Origin: Pelagophyceae sp. CCMP2097
Lineage: Eukaryota > Sar > Pelagophyceae
NCBI GenBank assembly: GCA_026770575.1
Contig: MU657171.1
Coordinates: 445,370 to 476,917, forward strand
Reading direction: 5' to 3'
Length of the DNA: 31,548 nucleotides
The stretch's first letter is position 1. Each line of letters opens with the position of its first letter. A model generated the notes under the pieces. The model was not told the origin of the DNA and ran no database searches. It saw nothing but the letters and a program-made list of their open reading frames with translations. This document shows, piece by piece, positions 1-10,338 of the stretch. The position numbers and the translations under genes were made by a program.

Positions 1-674
1 CGAGAAGGGCGCCTTGCAAGGGCGTGAACAAGCGTTTCCCCCAATATTTTGGACTTGATAAAATCTTTATTTGCCTCTTTACCTTGATTTTGAACTGATT
101 TTGCCTCCGTATTGCGAAGGTTCGGGCCCGGCTGTCCATCGCAGGACCGCCCGGATCAAAAAACTGGCTATGTGACGGGGCGGGTCCATACGTACTGGGG
201 TGGTATTTGACTTGTCCCGTACGAGTGCCGCGAGTAGCGCTTCAGACGAGCCAAAACAGACGTTCTGATTTTTAGTTTGGGCGTTTTTAACAAAAGATTT
301 TTTTGGGCCATGGCATTGCCGGACTCAGCGCGACGTCCTCTATGACTTCCAGCAGGGCCAAACTCCAACCGACGAAAACTCCGATGGACAGAAAGTCCTC
401 AGCGTCATTAGCGATACCCCTTGTACTCTATCTCCAAGTGGCGTGTTCTGAACACACGCAAATTGGTAGCGACCGTGACGCGACTTGCGGCGCGCGGCGC
501 TTCACGGCGCCCTCGAGGAGAGAGCCCGGACAGAAGCGGCATCTCCTCCTTTCGACGAGGCGGCGCCGGGCTGCTGCAGGGCCATCGTCCCGGAGGCCGT
601 TCCAAGGCTCCACGGGGCTCCCGCTTGGCGGAGCGGCGCTTGTTTGAGACAGACAGCACAGGACATTATTGGGG
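1..674. other. Non-coding stretch downstream of RRP36
   Basis: The first ~120 bases and 240-300 are relatively AT-rich (T-runs near 44-120 and 296-305), unlike the GC-rich genes. The rest is GC-rich 3' flank of RRP36, which ends at 675. Reading frames here are short, overlap on both strands and resemble no family I know. I see no tRNA-like fold or repeat array. It probably holds the 3' UTR of RRP36 and the flank of an upstream gene outside the window. Confidence 0.5.
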
Positions 675-1686
675 TCACGACGCGGCGGCGCCGCGCGGCC
701 GCCGCTCTGGCACGGCCTTGGAGTCGGTGCGCTTCTCCTTGCGTGCCTTTCGGGCGAGGAACTTGTTCAGCTTGCCAGACTTTTGCAGCTCGGCGAACTG
801 GTCCGCCAAGACGCGCTGCTTCAGCTCGGCCTGCTTGATGTAAAACGGCTGCTTGCCCGTGGCCTTTACCTTTTGCCGGTCGTCGGCCGCTGCCGAAGAG
901 ATGATGTCCGCCTTGCGCTCGGCCCGCTTGCGCTCGTGCCGCCGCTGCTTCGACTTCTCCAGCTCCTGCCGCGCGTCCGCGTTCGTCACCTTGCTGCGCT
1001 TGTCGCGCTTGAGCCTAGTTTTGCGACGTGGAGCGGCGGTAGCGCAGCACACGCGCCGGCGGACGGACCGCTTGGATTCGCGGTCGATTTCTGTCTTCTC
1101 GTGGTCGTCCAACCAGTCGTAGCGCTTTTGGAACGAGGCGTGACTGAGCTCGCCAGACTGGTCGTCGAAGCGCGGGTCGCGCACCTTGGGCTTGGGCGCC
1201 GAAGGACCCGCCCGCCAATTGGGCCGCTTGTTGGACACCTCTTGCGGCTGGTTCTTATCCGCGCGCGTCGGGATGACCTTGTGCTCGCCGTCGTACGTCC
1301 GCTTCAAGTGGTTGATGGCCCCGTTCGCAGGGTCCGCCACCGCCGACCGGCGCTGCGCCAGCCGCTCCTACAATCGTACAGTCGGCGACTCGTCGACGTC
1401 GCGACAGGTCGCAGAGACGCACGCCGAGCGAGAGCGCCGCGCTCGTCGCGCGCGCTTTGCCGGCCCGCGGCGCCTGCGCGGCCTTGGTGACCTCTTCGAC
1501 CGAGCCGTCGTCGTTGTCGTCGTCGTCGTCGCCGTCGTCGTCCGACGCGCCGCCTTCTAACTGCGCGTTGGCCCGGCGCTGGATCTCGTCGTCGTCGACG
1601 TCGCTCTCGTCGCTCTCGCTGCCCTCCTCGTCAAAGGCCTCGGCGCGCCGCCGGATCCGGGCCATGTCGGCGTCGTCGTCGGCCAT
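675..1686 (-). CDS. RRP36: Ribosomal RNA processing protein RRP36 (2 exons, maybe 3)
   Basis: RRP36 is a nucleolar factor of the 90S/SSU processome needed for early 18S rRNA cleavages. Exon 1 is 1686-1423 and exon 2 is 1367-675, joined by a 55-nt phase-0 GTGCGT...TAG intron, giving 318 aa (the family is usually about 260-310). The N-terminus is strongly acidic (Asp-rich near residues 50-70), as in many nucleolar proteins. The C-terminal half has the family signatures: a KRP-type basic patch, the RDPRFD motif, a basic helical stretch, and a GKQPFYIK block followed by a Lys/Arg-rich tail. A 54-nt in-frame segment (1068-1015), with a GTCCGT start and an AACTAG end, interrupts the basic helix and may be a second intron, which would give 300 aa. 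The start is the first ATG before the acidic tract. It is divergent with the polymerase delta gene. Confidence 0.88.
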
Positions 1687-1832
1687 GGTTCCGAGAAGCC
1701 CGCCTATCGCCGGATGTGCGGTCCGGTAATCGGTCGGCAAAAGAGAGAGAGTTTTTCAAATTTGAACATCGGAGAGCTCCGCGAGGAAGGGGCGGCTGAG
1801 CGCGGTCCGTCGGTCGAGCAGCGCTTGTGGCG
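1687..1832. promoter_or_regulatory. Shared 146-bp divergent promoter RRP36/POLD1
   Basis: This is the whole gap between the ATG of RRP36 (-) and the ATG of POLD1 (+), so both core promoters and both 5' UTRs must fit here or overlap. It contains a purine tract (AAAAGAGAGAGAG, near 1739-1751) and the sequence AAATTTGAA at 1758-1766. No canonical TATA box is visible. The regulatory role is inferred from geometry only. Confidence 0.55.
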
Positions 1833-4800
1833 ATGGAGGACTACGACGACGTCCCGGATGACGTGGCCGAGGAGTTTGAAGACGAGATCGAGTCGCCTGC
1901 CGGCGATGAAGAGGTGCGCTTCTTGCGGCGAGGCGGCGCCCGGCCGCAGACAGCGCGAACCAGGCGTCGAGCGCGGTGATCCAGGAGATGTCTCCCGAGT
2001 GGATGGCTCGGTGGGAGCGGCCGGCGGTGACGGACGCGATGCGGTCTGCGGACGCGGCGCTCGCTGTGCAATGGCTGGCCATCGACACGTACAACGGCGC
2101 CCCTCTCCCAAGGAACCCGCAGGCGGGCCGCGTGGTGCCCGGCGGCCAGTCCAAGCCCGTGCCCATCGTGCGCCTCTTCGGCGTGGCCGCCGAGGGCCAG
2201 TCGGTTTGCCTACACGTCCACGGCTTCACTCCTTACCTCTACGCCGACGCCCCGGCCGCCTTCGACGAGGCCAACGCGGCAAACGTCGAGAAGCTGCGCG
2301 ACGAACTCGACCGCTCGCTCAAGGCGCGCCTGACGCGCGGCGACGACAAGATGTGCGCGCGCGCCGTCCTCGGCGTCGAAGTCGTCCGAGACAAGGCCTC
2401 CATCATGGGCTACACCGCCCCGGGCGCGCCGCGCGCCGCGTTTTTCAAGATCTACCTCGCGCTCCCGGGCATGATCCCTCCCATGAAAAAGGTCCTCGGC
2501 GATGGTGTGAGTCCCGGGAAAGAGGATGTCTTCTCCGATGCGCGCGCCTTCCCGACGCGTTGTCGACGCGCTTCCCGCCAGGTGCCGATCCCGGGCCAGG
2601 GCCGGCTGCAGCTGCGGACGTACGAGTCGAACGTGCCGTTCGTGCTGCGTTTTATGATCGATATGGGTATTACCGGCTGCTCCTGGCTCGAGCTGCCGCG
2701 CGGCTCCTTCTCGGAGCGCAAGCCGACGGAGAAGAAGTCGCGGTGCCAGCGCGAGGTGGACGTGGTCTTCGACTCGGTGGTGGCGCACGCCCCGGAGGGC
2801 GCGTGGTCCAAGCTGGCGCCGATCCGCATCTTGGCGTTTGACATCGAGTGCGCGGGCCGCAAAGGCCACTTCCCCGACGCGCTGCACGACCCGGTGATCC
2901 AGATTTCGTGCGTGGTGCACGAGCAGGGCCGGGCCAATAGCGTCGTCGACGCCATTTTTACGCTCAAGGGCTGCCTCCCCATCAACGGCGCCGAAGTCGT
3001 CACTTCGGCGACGGAGAACGACATGCTGCTGAAGTGGGCCTCCTTTGTCAGAGCCGTGGACCCGGACATCATTACTGGGTACAACACGCAGAATTTCGAC
3101 ATCCCGTACGTTTTAAAACGGGCCAAGGTCTTACAGCGCGCCGATTCGCGCATGGCCGCCGTCCCCGAGCTCGGCCGCATCCTCGGCGCGGCGGCGCGCA
3201 TGCGCGACACGACGTTCCAATCGGCGGCCTTTGGTAAGCGCGAGAACGTGGAGACTACTGTCGACGGCCGAGTCATGTTCGACTTATTCCCGTACATGTG
3301 CCGCAACCACAAGCTCAGCTCGTACTCTTTGAATTCTGTCTGCGCCGAGTTCCTGGGCCAGCAGAAGGAGGACGTGCACCACTCTATCATCGCCGAGTTG
3401 CAGGGCGGGTCCGACGCGGACCGGCGGCGTTTAGCCGTCTACTGCTTAAAGGACTCGCAGCTCGTGATCCGGCTGATGAACAAGCTCGCGGTGCTGATCA
3501 ACTACATTGAGATGGCGCGCGTGACGCACGTCCCGCTGGACTACTTGTTGGCGCGCGGGCAACAAATCAAAGTCTTCGCCATGCTCCTGGCCCACTGCCG
3601 CACCGAGGGCTTGGTGGTGCCGAACATTTCAAAGGCGGGCCAGTCGGAGGACGCCAAGTACGAGGGCGCTACCGTCATCGAGCCGCTGAGGGCGTTTTAC
3701 GAGGAGCCTATCGCGACTTTAGATTTCGCTTCTCTTTACCCGTCGATCATGCAGGCTTATAATCTGTGCTACTCGACTCTGATCTCGGCGGCGGACGCTG
3801 CGAAGATGCCGCCAGGGTCGTACAACCAGTCTCCCGAGTGCGTCGACGGCCGCCACTATTTCGTCACCGCGGCTTTAAAGAAAGGCGTCCTCCCGCAGAT
3901 CCTAGAGGACCTCCTCGCGGCGCGCAAAAGGGCAAAGGCGGACATGAAGCTCGCGACGGATCCCATGGAGTACGCGGTGCAAAACGGCCGCCAGCTCGCT
4001 TTAAAAGTCAGCGCCAACTCCGTTTATGGCTTCACCGGCGCCACCGTGGGCCAGCTGCCCTGCCTGCCGATCGCGTCGACGACGACGGCGTACGGCCGCG
4101 AGCTTTTGCTGCAGACAAAGGCCTTTGTGGAGCAGCACTACCCGGACGCGACCGTAGTCTACGGAGACACGGACTCTGTCATGATCAAGTTCGGGGCCGG
4201 CGGCGTGCCGGAGACCATGGTCCTGGCGAGGCAGGTGGCGGAACGAGTGACCGCCATCTTCCCGCGGCCCGTCAAGCTGGAGTTTGAAAAGGTATATTTT
4301 CCCTATTTGCTGATGAACAAGAAGCGCTACGCGGGCCTGCTCTGGACGCAGCCGGACAAGCACGACTACCTCGACGCCAAGGGCCTCGAGACGGTCCGCC
4401 GCGACAACTGCCTCCTCGTCCGGCAGCTCATCGACACGTGCCTGCGCAAGATCATCATCGACCGCGACACGGCCGGCGCCATCGCGCACGCGAAGAAGAC
4501 GATATCCAACCTGCTGCAGAACAAGATTGACATTTCTCTGCTGGTCATCTCAAAGTCGCTCTCCAAGCTGCCCGGCGACGCGGACTACAAGATGAAGTCG
4601 GCGCACGCCGAGCTCGCTGCGAGAATGCGCGAGCGCGACGCCGGGACGGCGCCCAACCTCGGCGACCGCGTGCCCTACGTCATCATCCAGGGCGCAAAGG
4701 GCATGCCTGCCTACGAAAAGGCCGAGGACCCCGTCTTCGTGCTGGAGAACAACCTCCCAATCGACGCCCAGCACTACCTCGACAACCAGCTTTCCAAGCC

Positions 4801-5268
4801 CTTGGAGCGCATCTTCGAGCCGATTATCCGCAAGACGTCCGAGCTCCTCCACGGCGACCACACTCGAGTCGTCTCCAAGCCGACGCCCGTCGCGCGCAAA
4901 GGCGGCATCATGATGTTCACGCAGAAGACGCTCAAGTGCTTAGGGTGCAAGGCGCTCATCGACTCAGGCACCGTCTGCGCGCACTGCAAGAAGCGAGAAC
5001 GGTGCGCATCCCATACCGGTTTGGCCTTTGAGGGCCCTCTGCGACGGCGCCTTCTAGGTCGATTTACGTCAAGCGGCTGCGAGAGGTCGACGCGCACGAG
5101 GTCGAGTTCGCGCGGTTGTGGACGCAGTGCCAGCGCTGCCAGGGCTCGCTGCACCAGGACGTGCTCTGCACCAACTCGGACTGCCCCATCTTCTACAAGC
5201 GCAAAAAGGTCCAGCAGGACCTCAAGGACAGCGGCGCCCACCTCGCGAGGTTCGACCACTCCTGGTGA
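1833..5268 (+). CDS. POLD1: DNA polymerase delta catalytic subunit (4 exons)
   Basis: Family-B replicative polymerase with 3'-5' proofreading, expected to make the lagging strand in the nucleus. Exons are 1833-1913, 1964-2506, 2582-5001 and 5058-5268, giving 1084 aa, close to the usual ~1100. Visible motifs are Exo I FDIE (about residue 295), Exo [12 protein letters not shown], Exo [11 protein letters not shown], motif A DFASLYPS (~589), motif [10 protein letters not shown], and motif C YGDTDS (~734). Two C-terminal cysteine clusters follow: CysA (zinc), with pairs CLGC and CAHC, and CysB (the 4Fe-4S site), with pairs CQRC and C-x4-C just before the end. CysB is split from CysA by a 56-nt intron and lies in another reading frame, so an unspliced reading loses it. 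The start ATG opens an acidic N-terminus. All catalytic carboxylates seen are intact. The 75-nt intron 2507-2581 is in frame and stop-free. Confidence 0.96.
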
Positions 5269-5617
5269 AGCCGCCGCGGGCGGACGCGCGCACGCCCGGC
5301 CGCATTGCGGAAGCCCCGTCGCACCCTGCCTCGAGTAACTCTGGTGGCTTGGTACGATCCGTCTCATCGCTCCGGTGGACCCGCAGACCGACGCAGTACC
5401 ATCGTCGCACGGCGGCGTCCTATACGGAGGGAACGAGGCGGTCCGGGGCCTCGTGGAGTGCGTCCGGGCCGGAGAGTGCGGGGCCGGCCCCGGAGAGCAC
5501 CGTCGCGACTAGTCGACTCGGACACTCCAGGCCTTCGCCGATTCCAGCGAAAGGTTCGAGGTCCCTCACTTGAAGGTCTGAGGAGCAAGCGCGCGTCGCG
5601 GCTGCTCCGACCGGCTC
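5269..5617. other. POLD1 to ValRS intergenic region
   Basis: 349 bases between the POLD1 stop and the proposed ValRS start. It holds the POLD1 3' UTR and the ValRS promoter. It is GC-rich, with no clear TATA, no repeat and no recognisable RNA gene. A long + strand frame begins at 5305, but its translation looks like random GC-rich sequence until it reaches the ValRS leader exon. Confidence 0.45.
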
Positions 5618-8600
5618 ATGGGCACCCGCAGGATGGCCGGCGTCTACGCGTGCCTCGTCTCGGTGCGTGCCGGGATGCCTCTGTAGAGCCGGGCCTGGCC
5701 TCGGCTCTGGCCTTGGCTCTGGCCTGCCTCGCTGGGCCCGCGCCGCGTGCGAGCGTGCACGAGCGCGCGAGTGAAACGGCGACGTACCAGGCGCGGCGCG
5801 GCCTCGCGCTGCTGCAGCAGCGTGGCGGCGTGGCCGCGCGGCCGCGCGCGCGCGGCCTCGCGGCACGGTCGCTCCGGCTTCGGAGCACGACGGAAGCGAC
5901 GACCGAGGTCCGTCCGCCCGCGACGTGTGCAACGACCAACCCGATCCGACTTTGCGGCGCCAGGCGCCGGCGGTGGGGACGGAGCTCCCGACGAAGTACG
6001 ACTTTGGCCTTTTCGAGGCGCGTCAATCGTGCCACGGCGTGCCGTCGACCCACCCCGTCGACCCACCCCGCATCGTGCTTTGACGCCGCGTGGCGCAGGA
6101 GGAGCTGTACAAGTGGTGGGAGAAGGAGGGGTACTTCCAGCCCGCGGCGGGCGACCACCCGCGCGGCGCCTTTACCATCCCAATGCCGCCGCCAAACGTC
6201 ACGGGCCGCCTCCACCTCGGCCACGCCATGTTCGTCGCGCTCCAGGTGCGCCCCGTGCCGTCACCGCGCGGGGAGCCGAGAAGCCTCGAGACCCTCGGAC
6301 GGGCGGCCGTCCGTCGACGGCCCCGTCTTCTGATATTGACTGACGCATGGTGCGCAGGATATTTTGACGCGGTTCCATCGCATGCGCGGCCGCCCGACGC
6401 TCTGGCTCCCCGGGACGGTGACGACTCTGCAGCGTCCTAGCGTCCGGGCGGCCGCAAGTCTGTTTCGATCCGTTTCAACGCTCCCGTAGGACCACGCCGG
6501 CATCGCGACGCAGCTGCTGGTGGAGCGGCAGCTGGCGGCCGAGGGCACGAGCCGCGTGGAGATGGGGCGCGAGAAGTATTCCGGCTGTGTCCGCGATGCT
6601 GATTGGAAGAACTGTCGCAGAATTGACTGTGAAAACGGAGCGGCATCCGAGGCGGGTTTCCCGGGAAAGACTCGGATACGTCCTACGCGAAAGATTCAGG
6701 AGTGCGACACCCATCCATGCCGTCATCGCCGCCGTAGGTTCCTCGAGCGCGTCTACGAGTACAAGGACGTCAACGGCGGCGCCATCATGTCGCAAATGCG
6801 CAGGTGAGGAGCGTACGAGGAGAGCCGAGGGGGATCGAACCGCCGTGTAATGGGCCGTGCATCTGAATCGTCTCGAGGACCCTTCTCCGGGTTGCACGTT
6901 TTCCTTTGAAGGAGATGTCCTGCTGCCGGGTCCTCGAGGGCAGCATGGTAGCGGTCGCACGATAACGCCGCGTAGGCTCGGCGCGTCTGCGGACTGGACT
7001 CGCGAGAAGTTTACGTTGGACGCGGACATGTCGGCGGCGGTCAACGAGGCCTTTGTGACGCTGCACGACCGCGGTCTCGTCTACCGCGGCGCGCGCATGG
7101 TGAATTGGTCGCCGAATTTGGGCACTGCCGTGTCGGACCTCGAGGTGGAGTTTGAGGAGCGAATTGGCAAGCTATATTACTTCAAGTACCCAATCGCCGA
7201 CAGCGACGACTTTTTGACCGTGGCCACGACGCGGCCCGAGACGATCTTGGGCGACGCGGCCGTCTGCGTGCACCCGGACGACGAACGCTACCAGAAGTAC
7301 ATTGGGAAAGAGTGCGTGGTCCCGCTCCAGGGCCGGCGTGTCCCGATTGTGGCCGACACGTACGTCGACATGGCCTTTGGCTCCGGCGTCTTAAAAGTCA
7401 CGCCCGGCCACGACCACAACGACTACGCCATCGGCCAGCGCCAGAAGCTGCCCATCATCAACATCCTCAACGCCGACGCCACCGTGAACGCCAACGGAGG
7501 TCCGTCTCTTGTGGCGGTCGCGGGTCTCCACCGCGCGCACCCTAGGCGCCTACGAGGGCCTGGAGCGCTTCGCGTGCCGGGACAAGCTCTGGAAAGACAT
7601 GGAAGCCGCCGGTCCGTCGACATTGCTTTGCGTCCGTCTCCGAGGGACCTGCGTCGTCTCCCTGCGACGCCCTCGAGGAAGCATGATAGGTTTGACGATC
7701 AAGGTGGACTCTAAGCACGAGCAGCGCGTGCCGATCTCGCAGCGCGGCGGCGAGGTCATCGAGCCTTTAGTGTCGACGCAGTGGTTCGTCAACACGAACA
7801 ACATGGCAGCTAAGGCGGTGCGTCGCTCGTTGCCCTCGCGCGAAGAGAACCCTCCAAAGGCCCGACTCTGAAGACAAGGCCGATGCCATCCGTCGCCGCC
7901 GCATTTGCCCGATAGGTGGACGCGGTGCGGAGCGGCGCGGTGCAGATCGTGCCTGCACGCTTTGAAAAGGACTGGTACAACTGGTTGGAGAAGCCGCAAG
8001 ACTGGTGTGTCAGCCGCCAGCTCTGGTGGGGGCACCAGATCCCGGTGAGTTTGGGTTTTTGAAGCTTGACCACCTTGTCGGGCGCCGGGATCGTCGCAGT
8101 TTTGCGATTGTCGGTGGGATTGTCGGTCTGGTAATTATGCACTCGACAATCCCACCGACAATCGCAAAGAAGTACGCGTTTTGTAGGTGTGGTATGTCGA
8201 CGGCCACGAGGGTTACTTTGTCGCCCGCAACGAGGCCGACGCCCGCGCCCAGGCCACGACGGTTCTGGGGTCGGACCCCGGTGAGAAGCTGGTGCGCGAC
8301 CCGGACGTGTTGGACACATGGTTCTCTTCTGGTCTGTGGCCGTTTGCGACGGTGGGCTGGCCCAACGCGGCCGAGGCCGGTTCCGACCTCGCGCGCTTCT
8401 ACCCTGCGTCGTGCCTCGAGACGGGCTACGACATTTTGTTCTTCTGGGTGGCTCGAATGGTCATGATGGGCGTGGAGTTTACGGGCAAGGCGCCGTTCGA
8501 GACGATTTACATGCACGGCCTCGTGCGAGATGCCACTGGGGCCAAGATGTCCAAGACCAAGGGCAACGTCATCGACCCGTTGGACGTCGTGGCCGAGTAC

Positions 8601-10034
8601 GGCGCCGACGCGTTGCGCTACACCTTGGTGACGGGTGTGACGCCCGGCCAGGACGTGCCCCTCTCGATGGAAAGAGTCGAGCAGAACCGCAACTTTGCCA
8701 ACAAACTGTGGAACGCCGCACGCTTCGTCGACACGCGCGCCCCGCGCGGCGCCGCCGACCTGCACTTCCCGCTCGGCGCCGAAGAATTGGCGTCGCTGCC
8801 CATGCCGGAGCGGTGGATCGTGAGCAAGGCGCACGAGACGGCAAAGGGCGTCACCGCCTCCCTCGAGGCCTACGCCATCGGTGCGGAACCGCGTACACTC
8901 GAAAAGGAATACAGACGGCCCGCGGGGGGTCCGCAGTCGGTCCCTCCTGGGGTCCCTACGCCTACTGGGTCTCCGGGCTTTTCTGGGGGTCCCTAGACAC
9001 TTTTCTGGGGGTCTCGAGACATATTGGGTCTCTTTTCGGGGGGATCCCGATGCGTCCCCAACCGGCGCCTCGCCGACCGGTCCCTCGATGCAGGCGACGC
9101 GGGCCGCCAGATTTACGAGTTTATCTGGGACGAGTTTGCCGACTGGTACATCGAGTTGTCCAAGACGCGCCAGGACGGTAAACGCCGCGAGCAGTCGGAC
9201 CGAGTCCTGCGCTACGTCCTCGACGTCTCGCTCCGGCTGCTGCACCCGTACATGCCGCACGTCACCGAATTTCTCTGGCAAAGGCTCTTCGCGTCTCAAG
9301 GCGGCGCTTTGATCGTCGCCCAGTGGCCCGCCCTCGAGTTCGGGCAGCCGGAACTCGCCGTCGACGCCGACGCGCTGAAAGCCTTCGACCAGGTCAAGGC
9401 CGTCTGCCGCGCCCTCCGCAACATCCGCGCAGAGTACGACGTGAGTCGACTCGGCCGCCGAGGACTTTTGCGACTTTTGCTTCGAGCATTCGCTCGACGG
9501 CACGCCCCCTGTCGCCGGCATGGCTCGCGTCGGCCCCCATTTTCGCCTGCGCAGGTGGAGCCGAAGTTCAAAATTGCGGCGAAGATCGTCAGCGTGCGTC
9601 TTTTTCGCGCCGCGTCGTATCCCTCCAAGACGCACTTCTAGGCGAACGACAAGCTCGCGGGCGAGCTGCAGGGCGAGGTGGCGCTGCTGGCCTTTCTGGG
9701 CAAGTCGGACGTGGCCCGCCTCGAGGTTTCGCACTCGGCCGAGGGCTTCGCCGCCGACGACTACGTCCGCCTCGTCGTCGCCGAAGGCCTCGACGTCTAC
9801 GTGCCCGTCGCCGACCTGCAGAAGGACCCGAAGAAGGAGGTGGACCGCCTGGAGAGGCAGGTGGCCAAGCTGGACAAGGAGGTTGCCGGCCTCCAGGGCC
9901 GCCTCGGCAACCCGGGCTTCGCCGACAAGGCGCCAAAGGAGCTCGTCGACGCGACGACGGCGCAGCTCAACGACAAGCTCGAGCAGACGCGCGCGCTCCG
10001 CGACTCCATCGCCGTGCTCCAAGCAAAGTGCTGA
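5618..10034 (+). CDS. VARS: Valyl-tRNA synthetase with Arg-rich leader (15 exons)
   Basis: Class I synthetase that charges tRNA-Val. Exons are 5618-5662, 5791-5907, 5964-6017, 6099-6245, 6358-6417, 6490-6575, 6738-6803, 6976-7499, 7546-7611, 7690-7817, 7916-8044, 8187-8880, 9094-9440, 9555-9593 and 9642-10034. All phases agree and give 964 aa, the size of bacterial-type ValRS. Motifs are PPPNVTG then HLGH (the HIGH signature), DHAGIATQ, the editing-domain [20 protein letters not shown], and KMSKTKGN (the KMSKS signature). The C-terminus is the tRNA-binding coiled-coil arm. The first ~60 residues are Arg/Ala-rich with few acids, as in an organelle targeting peptide. The exons from 6099 onward are firm. 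The first three are inferred from phase, and the start could differ. The intron at 6018 appears to begin with GC. Confidence 0.93.
6018..6098 (+). other. Candidate GC-AG intron in ValRS
   Basis: No GT donor restores the family alignment here. Using GAG|GCGCGT as donor and GCGCAG|GAG as acceptor is phase 0 and yields a protein reading DFGLFE then [13 protein letters not shown], matching the ValRS block before PPPNVTG. The alternative GT donor at 6039 would add seven unrelated residues. Bases +3 to +6 (GCGT) equal those of the common GTGCGT donor in this window. Confidence 0.6.
6873..6938. repeat. 11-bp inverted repeat in ValRS intron
   Basis: CTCGAGGACCC at 6873-6883 and its exact reverse complement at 6928-6938 lie inside the intron 6804-6975, separated by 44 nt. 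They could pair in the pre-mRNA or be ends of a small inserted element. Confidence 0.6.
8101..8168. repeat. Perfect 25-bp inverted repeat (MITE/introner-like) in ValRS intron
   Basis: The arms 8101-8125 and 8144-8168 are exact reverse complements with an 18-nt loop, inside intron 8045-8186 (142 nt against ~50-80 nt for most introns here). Each arm carries an internal direct repeat of GATTGTCGGT. This resembles the terminal inverted repeats of a non-autonomous element. I see no clear target-site duplication. Confidence 0.85.
8941..9040. repeat. Imperfect ~22-bp tandem repeats in ValRS intron
   Basis: Within intron 8881-9093 (213 nt, the longest placed), TTTTCTGGGGGTC occurs at 8979-8991 and again at 9001-9013. 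Related CTGGGGTCCCTA and ATTGGGTCTC copies flank it. The G-runs could form G-rich structure in the transcript. Confidence 0.6.
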
Positions 10035-10338
10035 GCGGCGCGTGGAGCCGGCGGGGGAGGACCGCCTCTTCGAAGCTGTTTTGTGATAAATACAACCTAC
10101 CAGGGTATTCGGACTCGCGGCCCTCGGAGCATGCCCTCAGGGCCGTAACACTTTGGAGATCCTCGGAGGCGTGCAGAGGGATCATGGCATGGTGGTACAC
10201 TGTGTCGCTCTTCTCCGGCATGCCCGCGTCCGGACCTCGTCGGGGCGGCTTCGGCCCGTTCCAAGAACCCCCCTCGTCCACGACACGCGTCGTGTCCTAC
10301 CCCCTCGGGCCCGGCGCGTCCTTTGCACGTATGTAAGA
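10035..10338. other. Convergent 3' region ValRS / SUN gene
   Basis: 304 bases between two facing stop codons. It starts with an AT-rich patch (TTTTGTGATAAATACAACC) likely to be in the ValRS 3' UTR. No gene or repeat is seen. Confidence 0.45.

Noticed and set aside
669..1490. 273-aa + strand frame opposite RRP36
   Set aside because: It is a Leu/Arg-rich mirror of a GC-rich minus-strand gene with clear family motifs. No domain is recognisable.
6246..6357. GGTGCGC at both ends of a ValRS intron as a target-site duplication
   Set aside because: GTGCGC is the common donor sequence and the 3' copy lies just before CAG, so chance similarity is likely. No inverted repeats flank it.
8010..10022. 670-aa minus-strand frame opposite ValRS
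   Set aside because: Long antisense frames are expected opposite high-GC3 exons. It crosses several ValRS introns and shows no family signature.
5618..10034. ValRS as a frameshifted pseudogene
   Set aside because: All frame changes coincide with phase-consistent introns and every catalytic motif is intact.
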